This document shows, one piece after another, positions 1 to 8,803 of a stretch of DNA of 64,000 nucleotides (its first letter is position 1; every line of letters begins with the position of its first letter). The position numbers were made by a program, and so were the translations under genes. The notes beneath the pieces were generated by a model, which was not told the DNA's origin, did not search any database, and saw only the letters and a program-made list of their open reading frames with translations. The DNA comes from JAKZVK01 sp965248255 (GTDB lineage Bacteria; Acidobacteriota; Terriglobia; Bryobacterales; UBA6623). Location of the stretch: contig CBDFIW010000002.1 of NCBI GenBank assembly GCA_965248255.1, positions 1,054,001 through 1,118,000 on the forward strand, in the 5' to 3' direction.

Positions 1-1544
1 GCCTGGACCTGTTCGAGCATGGCGTCCGGCGGCAGCTTGATCACCTGGCGCGGCAGGTAGTGGCGGGAGGGACCACGGTAGCCCTGGGCCGAGATCTTTT
101 CACGAGCCACCTGATCGAAGGGCTTGTTGGTCGCCACGTTCGCGCGGATCCACTCCCAGTAGTCGCGGCTCCACTTGGGGTTGACGCCGTTCTCATAGAC
201 CGACACCCGGAAAAGATCTGAGAAGCGGTAGGTCCAATAGTCGATGTATTCCGGGGAGTCGAGAAGAATGTCGATGAGCCTTTCCCGTTTTCCTGGATCT
301 TTGTCCGCGAGGAACTCAGGGACACGCTCAGGAGGAGGTAAAGCTCCCGTCAAATCGAGGCAGATTCTTCGCAAGAACTCCTCGTCACTCGACAATTCGG
401 CGGGAACAACATTGAACTTGCGAAGCTTGCTGAGGATATGGCGGTCAATGAAGTTGAAGGGCTTCACATCGGGATAGTCGGTCAGCTCTTTCCCGATCAC
501 GCCGATGCGAAGGTTTGCCAGCCGGCCGGACGCACGTACTAGCACGAAGGTCTCACCAGGCCGCTGTGCCTGCACCACGCCGGTGGACGACACCTCAGCA
601 ACCTCGGGCTCCTTGACCTCGTACAGAACCTGGCGGGTGAGGTCTTCCTCGGTTCCATCGCCATAGCGGCCGGTTATCAGAAACCGGTGTTCCTGGCCCG
701 GTCGGAGAAAGACTTGGTCAGGAAAAACCCGGAGTTCCTTCAGGCGCGACGATTCGGCCCCTTCCTCTCCGAGAGGGGCGCCGGTTCGGACCCACTCGAG
801 AATCGTGTTGTAGTCGTCCGAGCCTGTTTCGAATCGCAGTCCGCCCCCGTGCGGGATTTGCATCGTCGGTTTCATGAGAAGCAGGCTCTTCTCGGGGTTC
901 TGCTTGTCGATACGCGGGACCTTCGGTCCGCCGGACTCTGTACTCATGACCTGAAAGATGCCACCCTCGACGATCCACTTATGGTCTTCGCGAGGATGTC
1001 CGGCGTTGTCGGACAGCCGAAAGCCGTTCTGGCCTTTTACGCCACCATGACAGGCTGCGCCGTTGCAGCCCCGTTTGGTTAGAATCCCGCCGATGTCACG
1101 GGCGAAACCAGGCGGCCTTTTTTTGGCTGACTGCCGCACGCGAAAGCGGGCCGTTGCCTCCAGGCCGCGCGCGGCCGCCTTGATCTGGGTCTCTCCGTTC
1201 GACAGCGGCTGGAAGCGGGCTGAGGCATCGATACGCCCGACGCTGCGGTTCGATAGCTCGAACTTGGCTTCAGAGGCCAAATCGACCCGCTGGCCGTCGT
1301 CTGTCGTACCGATCACTACCAACTGCTGGGAGGCGCTAGCCCAGTTGAGCGTTCGTTGGGTGGGCGCCAACTCAATTGAGACCAGCGTCGAGGACTCTGC
1401 GTCCTGCGCGCTGAGCGAGGGAACCGGCCCGGCTAGCAGGCCGAGGACCGCCGCCGCGGCCCATCGGATCCGTGGGCTGCCACCGCCGGCCGCGGGGTGC
1501 GGGCCTTCAGCACGGTTATCGTGTTGCCGCGGGTCTCGCAACAT
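1..1544 (-). CDS. DUF1549/PSCyt1-type cytochrome-like protein (N-terminal part; runs off the window)
   Basis: About 514 residues are visible; the C-terminus lies beyond position 1. The ATG at 1544 overlaps the end of the upstream gene by 29 bp, which suggests translational coupling. A hydrophobic signal segment (AVLGLLAGPVPSLSAQ) is followed by a Big-like beta region, then a cysteine motif GCNGAACHGG with a haem-type C...CH arrangement near residue 150, then a second beta region. The DUF1549 start is recognisable from DPGKRERLIDILLDSPEYID at 241-300. Proteins of this family are exported, are common in Planctomycetes, Verrucomicrobia and Bryobacterales, and are thought to bind haem; their substrate is unknown. 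A DUF1553 domain would be expected further on. Family call is confident, function is not. Confidence 0.82.
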   Translation of the reverse strand, partial: MLRDPRQHDNRAEGPHPAAGGGSPRIRWAAAAVLGLLAGPVPSLSAQDAESSTLVSIELAPTQRTLNWASASQQLVVIGTTDDGQRVDLASEAKFELSNRSVGRIDASARFQPLSNGETQIKAAARGLEATARFRVRQSAKKRPPGFARDIGGILTKRGCNGAACHGGVKGQNGFRLSDNAGHPREDHKWIVEGGIFQVMSTESGGPKVPRIDKQNPEKSLLLMKPTMQIPHGGGLRFETGSDDYNTILEWVRTGAPLGEEGAESSRLKELRVFPDQVFLRPGQEHRFLITGRYGDGTEEDLTRQVLYEVKEPEVAEVSSTGVVQAQRPGETFVLVRASGRLANLRIGVIGKELTDYPDVKPFNFIDRHILSKLRKFNVVPAELSSDEEFLRRICLDLTGALPPPERVPEFLADKDPGKRERLIDILLDSPEYIDYWTYRFSDLFRVSVYENGVNPKWSRDYWEWIRANVATNKPFDQVAREKISAQGYRGPSRHYLPRQVIKLPPDAMLEQVQ

Positions 1545-3456
1545 CGGGCTGATCGATCTCCTCGGTCCGCCGCAGAACCATCACCGGCAGTTCTTTCACC
1601 ACGATGGGCCGGCCCATCTCTCCCTTGCGAACTGGTGTCGCCAGGACTCGTGCCTGGGCCGGCGTTCGTGTCGGGCGTGCGCCTTTGTCCGTTGCGAGCA
1701 GCAGAGTGGCGGTGCGATTCTTCGCTAGATAGCGTTCCACCCGTCCCTCATCCAAGCGCGGCTGTTGCACCTTGAGGAATTTCACCTCCGTCGCAGGAAG
1801 GACCCTCACACCCTCGGGTAGACCATCCAATGCAAGAGCGATGTAACCATCAAAGCCCTCTTCCTGGTCAGTCACGATCGAGAGCTTGTGTATTTCCCCT
1901 GCAACCAGATTCAGGCGATCCTCCTCGATGTGAACAGCGCCCACATGCGGGACCTGCGGACGAATCAAGATGCGGTAGTCGAAGCGGTCGCCGCCGCGCT
2001 GCGTTGTGAGGTCACGAACCTCGAGGGTGAATCTGCCATCGCGCCGAAAGTCGAAGACGGTCTTCGGCTCCAGCGTTTTCATGATGAACCCGCCGTTGGC
2101 GTGGACCATCGAGCGAACGTTGGTGAAGACTTCGACCCCTGCATCGTCCACGACTCTCAAATACGGAACGAAGTCCGGGGGGCCGGCATCGGGAGTCTCT
2201 ATTTCGATGGTGACCCCGTCGCCTAGTTTTGCCTCGAACCGAACATAATCGATATCGCCGGGGCTCTCTACGGTCCCCTCGACCAAGACTGGCAGCGAGA
2301 CATCCACGGGCTGTGAATTCGACGACCCGGTATCGGCGTTGGCAGCGACGATCTCCCCACCAACCTCTTCGTCAGGCCGGCCGGTGGAGCGCGACCAGAG
2401 CACTTCTACCGCGTTCGGCCGTAGTGGGCGCGTAAAGCTTCGTTCCTGCCAGAGAGGCTCTACGGCCTGGGCCGAAAGAAAGCGAGAGCGATGCGTCGGT
2501 GCTCCCTTGGCCAACGGCGGTCGAGCCACGCGAAGCTGGTACACGTGATCCGGTCCCCCGCCACCGGTGAAGGGCTCGATGCGCAACAGATACCGTCCGG
2601 CTTCCTGGAATAGGTAGGTGATCCACGGCTCATTGGAACGGCCCGGGTAGTGAGTCGGGTCGTCGTTGTAAGCCAAGCGCGTCAACCGGCCGGGGTTGTG
2701 CCAACTCCCTGTCGGGGCAAAGAGCGTTAGTACCGGATCGGTCAGGGCAGATCCGGAGTAGACTTCAAACTGCAGCCAATCTCCGGCAGTCACCGCGAAT
2801 TCATAGTAGTCGGCCTCGGCCTTGCGGCTGAACCTTCCGTTTACAACCACCGGAAACTCGTCCAATCGCTGTGCCAACTCGGGACCGGAGTGCACCGTCC
2901 CAACTTCGGGGATCACCGGATCACGATTCACCCGCAGCCGTAACGCGTCCGTCAAGCCATTCGGAGTAAGCAGACGCATCCAATACAAACCGGCCTTTGC
3001 CGAATCCTGAATGCGCAGCCGAAGCACGGCCCTGTACTTTCTTTTAGACGCGTCTTGCTTCTCCTTCTCGTCCTCCGCCGCCGGCTCTATGGGCTCGACA
3101 CGCTCAATGCCCGCGCTCAACTCGTCGGTATCGAACCAAGCGGCGTAGGCGCCTTCCAACGCGGTTCCATGCAACTCCGCTGTGAATTCCGTTCCAGGGT
3201 TTCCTCCCATGGGAAATATAGAAAGCAGCTTGGGTTCCGGGCGGGGTCCGGCCTGCGACAAACCCAAAAAGACTCCGGGCGCGAGCAGGACCACGAGCCA
3301 ACACGACAGGCGTAGGATGGAACGAAGAAACTCTGGAGGCCAACCGGTGGCCGGTGGGTCTGGCGGAACAGCCCGCGGTGAGTCGGAGGCCGCCAGTGCG
3401 GCTGCGGGAGCTGCACGCAATCTAGTGCCCGGGCCTACCCTTCGCCTCCAAGCCAT
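1516..3456 (-). CDS. Secreted PPC-domain protein, partner of the DUF1549 protein
   Basis: A 646-residue protein with a membrane-spanning or signal segment near residues 45-65 (LSCWLVVLLAPGVFLGLSQA), so the first 40 residues may not be translated or may be an unusually long leader. The rest is beta-rich. Two stretches resemble bacterial pre-peptidase C-terminal (PPC) domains: one around residues 195-305 (ADYYEFAVTAGDWLQFEVYS) and one around 390-500 (DIDYVRFEAKLGDGVTIEIE). No catalytic domain is visible. Genes of this type commonly sit directly before DUF1549 genes, as here, where the two reading frames overlap. The role is likely extracytoplasmic carbohydrate or protein binding, but this is inferred from domain type only. 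Confidence 0.75.
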   Translation of the reverse strand: MAWRRRVGPGTRLRAAPAAALAASDSPRAVPPDPPATGWPPEFLRSILRLSCWLVVLLAPGVFLGLSQAGPRPEPKLLSIFPMGGNPGTEFTAELHGTALEGAYAAWFDTDELSAGIERVEPIEPAAEDEKEKQDASKRKYRAVLRLRIQDSAKAGLYWMRLLTPNGLTDALRLRVNRDPVIPEVGTVHSGPELAQRLDEFPVVVNGRFSRKAEADYYEFAVTAGDWLQFEVYSGSALTDPVLTLFAPTGSWHNPGRLTRLAYNDDPTHYPGRSNEPWITYLFQEAGRYLLRIEPFTGGGGPDHVYQLRVARPPLAKGAPTHRSRFLSAQAVEPLWQERSFTRPLRPNAVEVLWSRSTGRPDEEVGGEIVAANADTGSSNSQPVDVSLPVLVEGTVESPGDIDYVRFEAKLGDGVTIEIETPDAGPPDFVPYLRVVDDAGVEVFTNVRSMVHANGGFIMKTLEPKTVFDFRRDGRFTLEVRDLTTQRGGDRFDYRILIRPQVPHVGAVHIEEDRLNLVAGEIHKLSIVTDQEEGFDGYIALALDGLPEGVRVLPATEVKFLKVQQPRLDEGRVERYLAKNRTATLLLATDKGARPTRTPAQARVLATPVRKGEMGRPIVVKELPVMVLRRTEEIDQPDVARPAATR

Positions 3457-3617
3457 GGATCGTTTAATGGGCAGCCGCTTACCCCATCACAAACATATCA
3501 CAAGACGTCAGGAGGGAGGAGAGGAGGAGCTCTTGGTTGAAGGAAACGGGGCTTCGTCCGATAATAAAGGCTCGCTTCGCCAGTGTTGTGAAGCGTTTGG
3601 CTCGGTAGGGGCACGCC
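3457..3617. promoter_or_regulatory. Divergent intergenic region upstream of the biotin operon
   Basis: This 161-bp region separates the minus-strand PPC gene from bioB and must hold both promoters. I cannot point to a convincing -35/-10 pair. No BirA-type operator with long dyad symmetry is evident by eye. The only strong structure is a palindrome that runs into bioB and is listed separately. Confidence 0.4.
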
Positions 3618-3627
3618 ATGGCGTGCC
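3610..3627. repeat. Perfect 18-bp palindrome containing the bioB start codon
   Basis: GGCACGCCATGGCGTGCC is its own reverse complement. It belongs to a family of palindromes in this window centred on CATG with TAGGG on the left arm (also at 45139-45170 and 47086-47105). The ATG used for bioB lies at its centre. Confidence 0.75.
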
Positions 3628-4703
3628 TGCCTTGCTTCCCCGCTGTGACGACATCTAACAGCACTGCCGTACCTAGCGGCACGACCATCCGCCACGATTG
3701 GACTCTCGACGAAATCGAGGCGATCTACTCGGCGCCGTTGCCCGACCTCGTCTTCCGGGCGCAGACGGCCCACCGTGCGCACCATTCGCCCCATCAAGTG
3801 CAGGGCTGCTCGCTGCTGAGCATCAAGACCGGTGGATGTCCGGAAGACTGCGCCTACTGCCCGCAGTCGGCGCACTACGAGACCGGTGTCGAGCCCGACG
3901 CGCTGATGAGCGTCGAGGAAACGCTCACTACTGCGCGGCAGGCGCGAGACAACGGGGCCACACGCTTCTGTATGGGAGCGGCCTGGCGGGACGTACCCGA
4001 CGGGGAGCCGTTCGAGCAGGTGCTTGCGATGGTCCGCGGCGTCCGGGCGCTCGGGATGGAGGCGTGCTGCACGCTCGGTATGCTGACGCAGCCGCAGGCC
4101 GACCGGCTGGCCGGCGCCGGTCTCACAGCCTACAATCACAACCTCGACACCTCACCCGAGTTCTACGGCAAGATCATCACGACGCGCCGATACCAGGAGC
4201 GGCTCGATACGCTGGCGTGCGTCCGGCAAGCGGGTATCACCGTCTGCTGCGGAGGCATTATCGGGATGGGCGAGTCGCCGCGCGACCGCTTCCGCCTGCT
4301 GGCTCAGTTGGCGGCGCAACGTCCTCATCCGGAGAGCGTGCCCATCAACACACTCGTGCGAGTCGAAGGGACGCCGCTTGCCGGCAGCCAAACGGTGGAG
4401 CCGCTCGATTTAGTTCGCATGGTCGCGACCGCCCGCATCCTGATGCCTCGCTCGGTGGTGCGTTTGAGCGCGGGACGGCTCTCACTGACCGACGAGGCCC
4501 AAGCGCTCTGCTTTCTGGCGGGAGCCAACTCGATCTTCCTGGGTGATAAGCTGCTGACCACACCCAACCCCGAGACCGACCGGGATCGACAACTCTTCGA
4601 GAAGCTCGGGATGCAGCTTTGCACCGAGCCCGTCACGCACCGAGCGGCCGACGGGCCAAGCAGTGTCGAGGTAGCCGAAGGCGTCCCAGCGACCAATGGA
4701 TGA
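3618..4703 (+). CDS. bioB: Biotin synthase BioB
   Basis: Radical-SAM enzyme that inserts sulfur into dethiobiotin, the last step of biotin synthesis. The radical-SAM cluster cysteines are C74, C78 and C81 in CPEDCAYC. Cysteines matching the auxiliary [2Fe-2S] ligands of the E. coli enzyme are C118 (RFCMGAAW), C150 (EACCTLG) and C210 (ITVCCGG). Length of 361 residues is normal. It is the first gene of bioB-bioF-bioD-bioA and overlaps bioF by 8 bp. The start is uncertain: the first nine or so residues are encoded by a palindromic repeat and are not family-like, no good ribosome site precedes the ATG, and a GTG at 3645 is an alternative start close to where family similarity begins. Confidence 0.96.
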   Translation: MACLPCFPAVTTSNSTAVPSGTTIRHDWTLDEIEAIYSAPLPDLVFRAQTAHRAHHSPHQVQGCSLLSIKTGGCPEDCAYCPQSAHYETGVEPDALMSVEETLTTARQARDNGATRFCMGAAWRDVPDGEPFEQVLAMVRGVRALGMEACCTLGMLTQPQADRLAGAGLTAYNHNLDTSPEFYGKIITTRRYQERLDTLACVRQAGITVCCGGIIGMGESPRDRFRLLAQLAAQRPHPESVPINTLVRVEGTPLAGSQTVEPLDLVRMVATARILMPRSVVRLSAGRLSLTDEAQALCFLAGANSIFLGDKLLTTPNPETDRDRQLFEKLGMQLCTEPVTHRAADGPSSVEVAEGVPATNG

Positions 4704-5862
4704 CATCGAGCAGCGCGTTCGGCGGCGGCTGGCCGACATCGACGCGGCCGGGCTGAGGCGACGGTTGCGCCCGCCGTCCGGCATCGATCTCAGTTCCAAC
4801 GATTACTTGGGGCTCGCCGATCACCCAGCGATCAAAGCCCGATTGGCCGAAGCGGTGTGGACCCAAGGCTGCGGGTCGACCGGCTCGCGTCTGCTGCGCG
4901 GTCATCGGGATAGCTTCGAGGCGGTCGAGCGGCGGTTTGCCGCGTTCAAAGGCACGGAGGCCGCGCTCTACTTCGGCAGCGGTTACGCGGCGAATGTCGG
5001 TGTGCTCTCGACGTTCCTCGAAGAGGGTGATGTCGTCTTTTCCGACGAGCTGAATCATGCCAGCCTGATCGACGGCATCCGCCTGGGGCGCGCCCGCAAG
5101 GTGGTCTTTCCGCACTGCGACGTCAAGGCGCTCGAACGCGTCATCGCAGCGGAGCGGGAAGCGAGGCAACGCTTTCTCGTCACCGAGTCGCTGTTCAGCA
5201 TGGACGGAGACGTCGCCCCGCTCTCGGAGTACGGGGCCCTGTGCCGCGACATGGGCACGGCGCTAATGGTGGATGAAGCCCACGCGGTCGGCATCTACGG
5301 GGAACGCGGAAGCGGCTTGATCGAACAGACGGGGTGCGATGATTCCGTCTTCCTCTCGGTCAACACGGCCGGAAAGGCCCTCGGGGTCGCAGGCGCTTTC
5401 GTGGCCGGCCCCGAGTGGGCGATCGAGTATCTCGTGCAGCGGGCTCGGTCGTTTGTCTTCTCGACGGCGCCGCCTCCTGCGCTGGCCGAGGCGGTCGACG
5501 CAGCGCTAACAATGATTGGCGCCGAACCGGAGGGGCGGCAGCGCCTGAAGCAGTTGAGTGCGCGACTGCGTGTTCTTCTGGCGGAGAGCGGTCTCGATGT
5601 TCCTCCAGGCGAGTCGCAGATTGTTCCGGTCATTCTCGGCGACAATGATCGAGCTGTCGCGGTTGCGGTGGCCTTGGCGAAGGAAGGGTTTGACGTGCGC
5701 GCGATCCGCCCGCCATCGGTGCCCGAGGGGACGGCACGCTTGCGAGTGTCGGTGAATGTGAAGCTGAGTGATGCGGCGTTGGAGCGTTTTGTCACGGCAT
5801 TGGCCTCGACCGTCGAGACGATGGGGTCCGTCGCCCCCACCCCGGTTACCGCCGGACCGTGA
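4696..5862 (+). CDS. bioF: 8-amino-7-oxononanoate synthase BioF
   Basis: PLP-dependent alpha-oxoamine synthase that condenses pimeloyl-ACP or pimeloyl-CoA with L-alanine. The PLP lysine is K227 in NTAGKALG, the DEAH motif is at 193-196, and the family landmarks SSNDYLGL (33-40), STGSRLLRG (61-69) and DELNHASLIDG (117-127) are present. At 388 residues it is full length. The start overlaps the end of bioB by 8 bp, so translation is probably coupled. The C-terminal tail after the conserved RVSVN stretch is slightly extended. No bioC or bioH gene for making the pimeloyl precursor is seen in the window. Confidence 0.95.
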   Translation: MDDIEQRVRRRLADIDAAGLRRRLRPPSGIDLSSNDYLGLADHPAIKARLAEAVWTQGCGSTGSRLLRGHRDSFEAVERRFAAFKGTEAALYFGSGYAANVGVLSTFLEEGDVVFSDELNHASLIDGIRLGRARKVVFPHCDVKALERVIAAEREARQRFLVTESLFSMDGDVAPLSEYGALCRDMGTALMVDEAHAVGIYGERGSGLIEQTGCDDSVFLSVNTAGKALGVAGAFVAGPEWAIEYLVQRARSFVFSTAPPPALAEAVDAALTMIGAEPEGRQRLKQLSARLRVLLAESGLDVPPGESQIVPVILGDNDRAVAVAVALAKEGFDVRAIRPPSVPEGTARLRVSVNVKLSDAALERFVTALASTVETMGSVAPTPVTAGP

Positions 5863-5943
5863 TCGCATTGCAACTGACTCCAGGCGTGGCCCTCGCGATC
5901 TCCCGCATTGACGCGGCTGACTTCTCATCGTTGGACAATTCCC

Positions 5944-6630
5944 ATGCTTCGTGGCATCTTCGTAACCGGTACCGATACAGGTGTCGGGAAGACGGTAGTG
6001 AGTGCGGCGCTGCTGCAGCGCTACCGTGTCGGAGGGCCGGTCCGTTACTGGAAGCCTATACAGACGGGGATCGAGGAAGATGACGACACTGCGACGGTTT
6101 GCCATCTTGCGTCAGTGGCCGCCGAGGAAGTGCATTCCGAAGGCATCCGGCTGCCACGGCCGCTTTCGCCCCATCTTGCCGCGAGACTGGCCGGCCAGGC
6201 GATCGATCTCCCACACCTGGAAGCCCTCATTGAAGCTCTACCTGCAACTAGCGCTTGGATCGTCGAAGGCGCCGGTGGCGTGCTGGTGCCAATCAACGAC
6301 TCGTGGCTCATGACCGACCTGATGAAGACGCTCGGCCTGCCGGTGGTCATCGCGGCTCGTTCAGGGCTCGGCACGATCAACCACACGCTGCTAACCATCG
6401 AGGCCCTGCGTGCGCGCTCGCTGCGGGTCGCGGGGGTGGTCATGGTAGGGGAGCCGAACGTGGAGAACCGTGCGGCGATCGAACGATATGGTGAAACGAT
6501 GGTCGTGGGCGAGATGCCGTGGTTCGGCCCCCTGAGTGCGGAAGCCCCCCTGAGTGCGGAAGCAGTAGGCCAATGGGCCCGCGCCGCACTCGACCCCGAG
6601 GATCGCCTGAGGGAGTTTTTCCATGGCTGA
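5944..6630 (+). CDS. bioD: ATP-dependent dethiobiotin synthetase BioD
   Basis: Closes the ureido ring of dethiobiotin from DAPA, CO2 and ATP. The P-loop GTDTGVGKT is at residues 9-17, followed by the conserved WKPIQTG and VEGAGGVLVPI motifs. I chose the ATG at 5944, just before the first conserved residues; an in-frame TTG at 5908 would add 12 unconserved residues. With this start the protein is 228 residues, which is typical. An 81-bp gap separates it from bioF, and its end overlaps the bioA start by 8 bp. A duplicated stretch (LSAEAPLSAEA) near the C-terminus comes from a short tandem repeat at 6530-6560. Confidence 0.94.
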   Translation: MLRGIFVTGTDTGVGKTVVSAALLQRYRVGGPVRYWKPIQTGIEEDDDTATVCHLASVAAEEVHSEGIRLPRPLSPHLAARLAGQAIDLPHLEALIEALPATSAWIVEGAGGVLVPINDSWLMTDLMKTLGLPVVIAARSGLGTINHTLLTIEALRARSLRVAGVVMVGEPNVENRAAIERYGETMVVGEMPWFGPLSAEAPLSAEAVGQWARAALDPEDRLREFFHG

Positions 6631-7957
6631 TCCAGCCGACCTGGCGGTGCGCGACCTGGCCTGCGTCTGGCATCCCTACACACAGATGGCGACGGCGCCG
6701 CCGCCGATCCCAGTTGCCTCGGCCAAAGGGGTTTACCTTCACACCGCAGACGGTCGCCGTATTCTCGACGGCATCTCGTCCTGGTGGGTCAATATTCACG
6801 GGCACAGCCACCCCAAGTTGAACGAAGCGCTGGCGGCGCAAGCGCGCGAGGTGGAGCACGTTATCTTCGCCGGTTTCACGCACGGCCCGGCGGTCGAGTT
6901 GGCCGAGCGGCTGACCCAAATCCTCCCGGCAAGCCTCACACGAATCTTCTACTCCGACAACGGCTCGACAGCCGTTGAGGCGGCGCTGAAGATGGCGCGC
7001 CAGTACTGGGTGAACCTCGGCGAGCCCGAGCGGCAGACGTTCATCGCGCTGCGGTTTGCCTATCACGGCGATACGGTCGGGGCGATGTCGGTCAGTGATG
7101 ACTCGGTCTTCACTCGCGCCTTCGAGCCTTTTCTGTTGCGGGTAGCCCGGGCGCACGCCCCCTACTGCTACCGCTGCCCGCTGGACCTAGAGCGTGCCAC
7201 GTGCCAAATCGACTGCCTGGGTGATCTTGAACGTCTTTTGCGGGAAGAGGACGGCCGCGCGGCGGCGGTGATCGTAGAGCCGATGCTGCAAGCGGCCGGG
7301 GGGATGATCGTTTGGCCGAGTGAGTTTCTTGCCGGAGTCCGCCGTCTCTGCGACCAGTTCAACACGTTGATGATCGCCGACGAAGTCCTCACCGGCTTCG
7401 GGCGCACCGGCCGCATGTTTGCCTGTGAGCACGGGCCGGTGGACCCCGACATTCTGTGCCTCTCGAAAGCACTGACAGGCGGCTACCTGCCGCTCGCCGT
7501 CACCGCCGCCACTGACCGCGTCTACGAAGCCTTTTTGAGCGACGACCGCGCGAAGACTTTTTTCCACGGCCACTCCTACACGGCAAACCCGCTCGGCTGC
7601 GCGGTGGGACTCGCGAGCCTCGACCTGTTCCGAACGGACGGCACTCTGGAACGTGTCCGATCGCTGGAGCAACGATTGCGGTCGGGCTTGGAGCCCTTGC
7701 ACGGGTTGCCGAACGTCGGCGACGTGCGGGTCATCGGCGGCGTTGGGATCGTCGAGCTTGTTGCGGATAAGCAGAGCAAGGCAGCGGGCGGCTACTTGGC
7801 CGATATCGGGCCTAAGCTATACAGGGAGTTTCTCGGACGGGGACTGCTACTGCGTCCGCTGGGCAACGTGCTCTACTTCATGCCGCCGTATGTCATCACC
7901 GATTCCGAGACCGACTGGGCTCTGGAGCAGATCCACGAGGTCGTTTGCAGCGCCTAG
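6623..7957 (+). CDS. bioA: Adenosylmethionine-8-amino-7-oxononanoate aminotransferase BioA
   Basis: Class-III PLP aminotransferase converting 8-amino-7-oxononanoate to 7,8-diaminopelargonate, normally with S-adenosylmethionine as amino donor. The PLP lysine is K282 (LSKALTGG) and the PLP-ring aspartate is D253 in IADEVLTGFG. The BioA-typical WHPYTQM is at residues 16-22 and SSWWVNIHGH at 52-61. Full length at 444 residues. It is the last gene of the operon and overlaps bioD by 8 bp. The operon is followed at once by two insertion sequences, so any original downstream member may have been separated from it. Confidence 0.95.
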   Translation: MADPADLAVRDLACVWHPYTQMATAPPPIPVASAKGVYLHTADGRRILDGISSWWVNIHGHSHPKLNEALAAQAREVEHVIFAGFTHGPAVELAERLTQILPASLTRIFYSDNGSTAVEAALKMARQYWVNLGEPERQTFIALRFAYHGDTVGAMSVSDDSVFTRAFEPFLLRVARAHAPYCYRCPLDLERATCQIDCLGDLERLLREEDGRAAAVIVEPMLQAAGGMIVWPSEFLAGVRRLCDQFNTLMIADEVLTGFGRTGRMFACEHGPVDPDILCLSKALTGGYLPLAVTAATDRVYEAFLSDDRAKTFFHGHSYTANPLGCAVGLASLDLFRTDGTLERVRSLEQRLRSGLEPLHGLPNVGDVRVIGGVGIVELVADKQSKAAGGYLADIGPKLYREFLGRGLLLRPLGNVLYFMPPYVITDSETDWALEQIHEVVCSA

Positions 7958-7971
7958 GCTTGTAGCTTGCT

Positions 7972-8803
7972 AGGGCGTGTTAACACTAAGTCGCAAAAGC
8001 TGCTATACTCGGAGGTATGGAGATCACCGAGCAGCAATACCGCCGCATCGAGCCGGTCCTGCCCCGCCAGCGCGGCAATGTGAGCCTGCCGAACCTCACG
8101 GTTTTGAACGCCATGTTGTATGTCGCCGAGCAGGGCTGCAAATGGCGCGGCTTGCCTAAACGCTTCGGTAACTGGCACACCATTTATACCCGCATGAACC
8201 GCTGGTCGAAGAACGGCGTGCTCGACGCCGTCTTCGAGAAACTGCAGCGCGAGCAGCTGGCCCGCATCCGAATCGAAGCCGTGTCAATGGACTCGACCAT
8301 CGTGAAGGCTCATCCCGACGGCACGGGCGCGTTAAAAAAACGGTCCGCAAGCGATCGGCAAATCCCGCGGCGGATGGACCACCAAGATTCATATGGTTGC
8401 CGCAAATGCTCGAACGGCGATAACCTTCGCTCTCTCGCCCGGCCAAGCGCACGACGCCCAGCAGGGCCGCGAACTGCTCGGTGGTCTGGGGCCACTGCCC
8501 GAGCCGCTGCCGCTGCTGATGGACGGCGCCTATGAGGACGATCAGACACGCCAACTGGCTTTGGATTTCGGATGGATTCCCGTCGTGCCGCCCCGGCGCA
8601 CCCGCCTGGAGCCGTGGGAATACGACCGAGCGCTCTATCGCCGCCGCAACGAGATCGAGAGACTCCTCCGACGGCTCAAGGGATTCCGCCGCATCTTCTC
8701 CCGCTTCGACAAGCTCGACGTCATGTTCCCCGCCTTCCTCCACTTCGCCCTCATCGTCGAGGCTCTACGTTTCGATACCCTACGTTAGTGTTAACACGCC
8801 CTA
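7972..8803 (+). mobile_element. IS5-family (IS427-like) insertion sequence
   Basis: Terminal inverted repeats are perfect over at least 16 bp: GGCGTGTTAACACTAA near 7974 and its complement ending at 8800. Each end is flanked by CTAG (7970-7973 and 8801-8804), a palindromic target that makes the exact duplication length, 2 to 4 bp, ambiguous. The element carries one transposase in two frames. The right CTAG is shared with the neighbouring IS630 element. Confidence 0.9.
8017..8788 (+). CDS. IS5-family transposase, two reading frames joined by frameshift
   Basis: The first frame starts with MEITEQQYRRIEPVLP and carries the N-terminal DUF4096-like domain and the first catalytic aspartate in SMDSTIVKAH. 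The second frame carries the second aspartate (LLMDGAYEDD) and the catalytic glutamate region (YRRRNEIERLLRRLKGFR). The frames meet at a run of seven A at 8334-8340. Reading into the second frame after this run gives the family-typical KNGPQAIGKSRGGWTTKIH. IS427-group elements are known to make a fused transposase by programmed frameshifting at such A runs, so this is probably functional rather than broken. Confidence 0.85.

Noticed and set aside
1888..2248. Plus-strand open frames within the PPC-domain gene
   Set aside because: They lie opposite a long conserved minus-strand gene and have no recognised domain; they are shadows.
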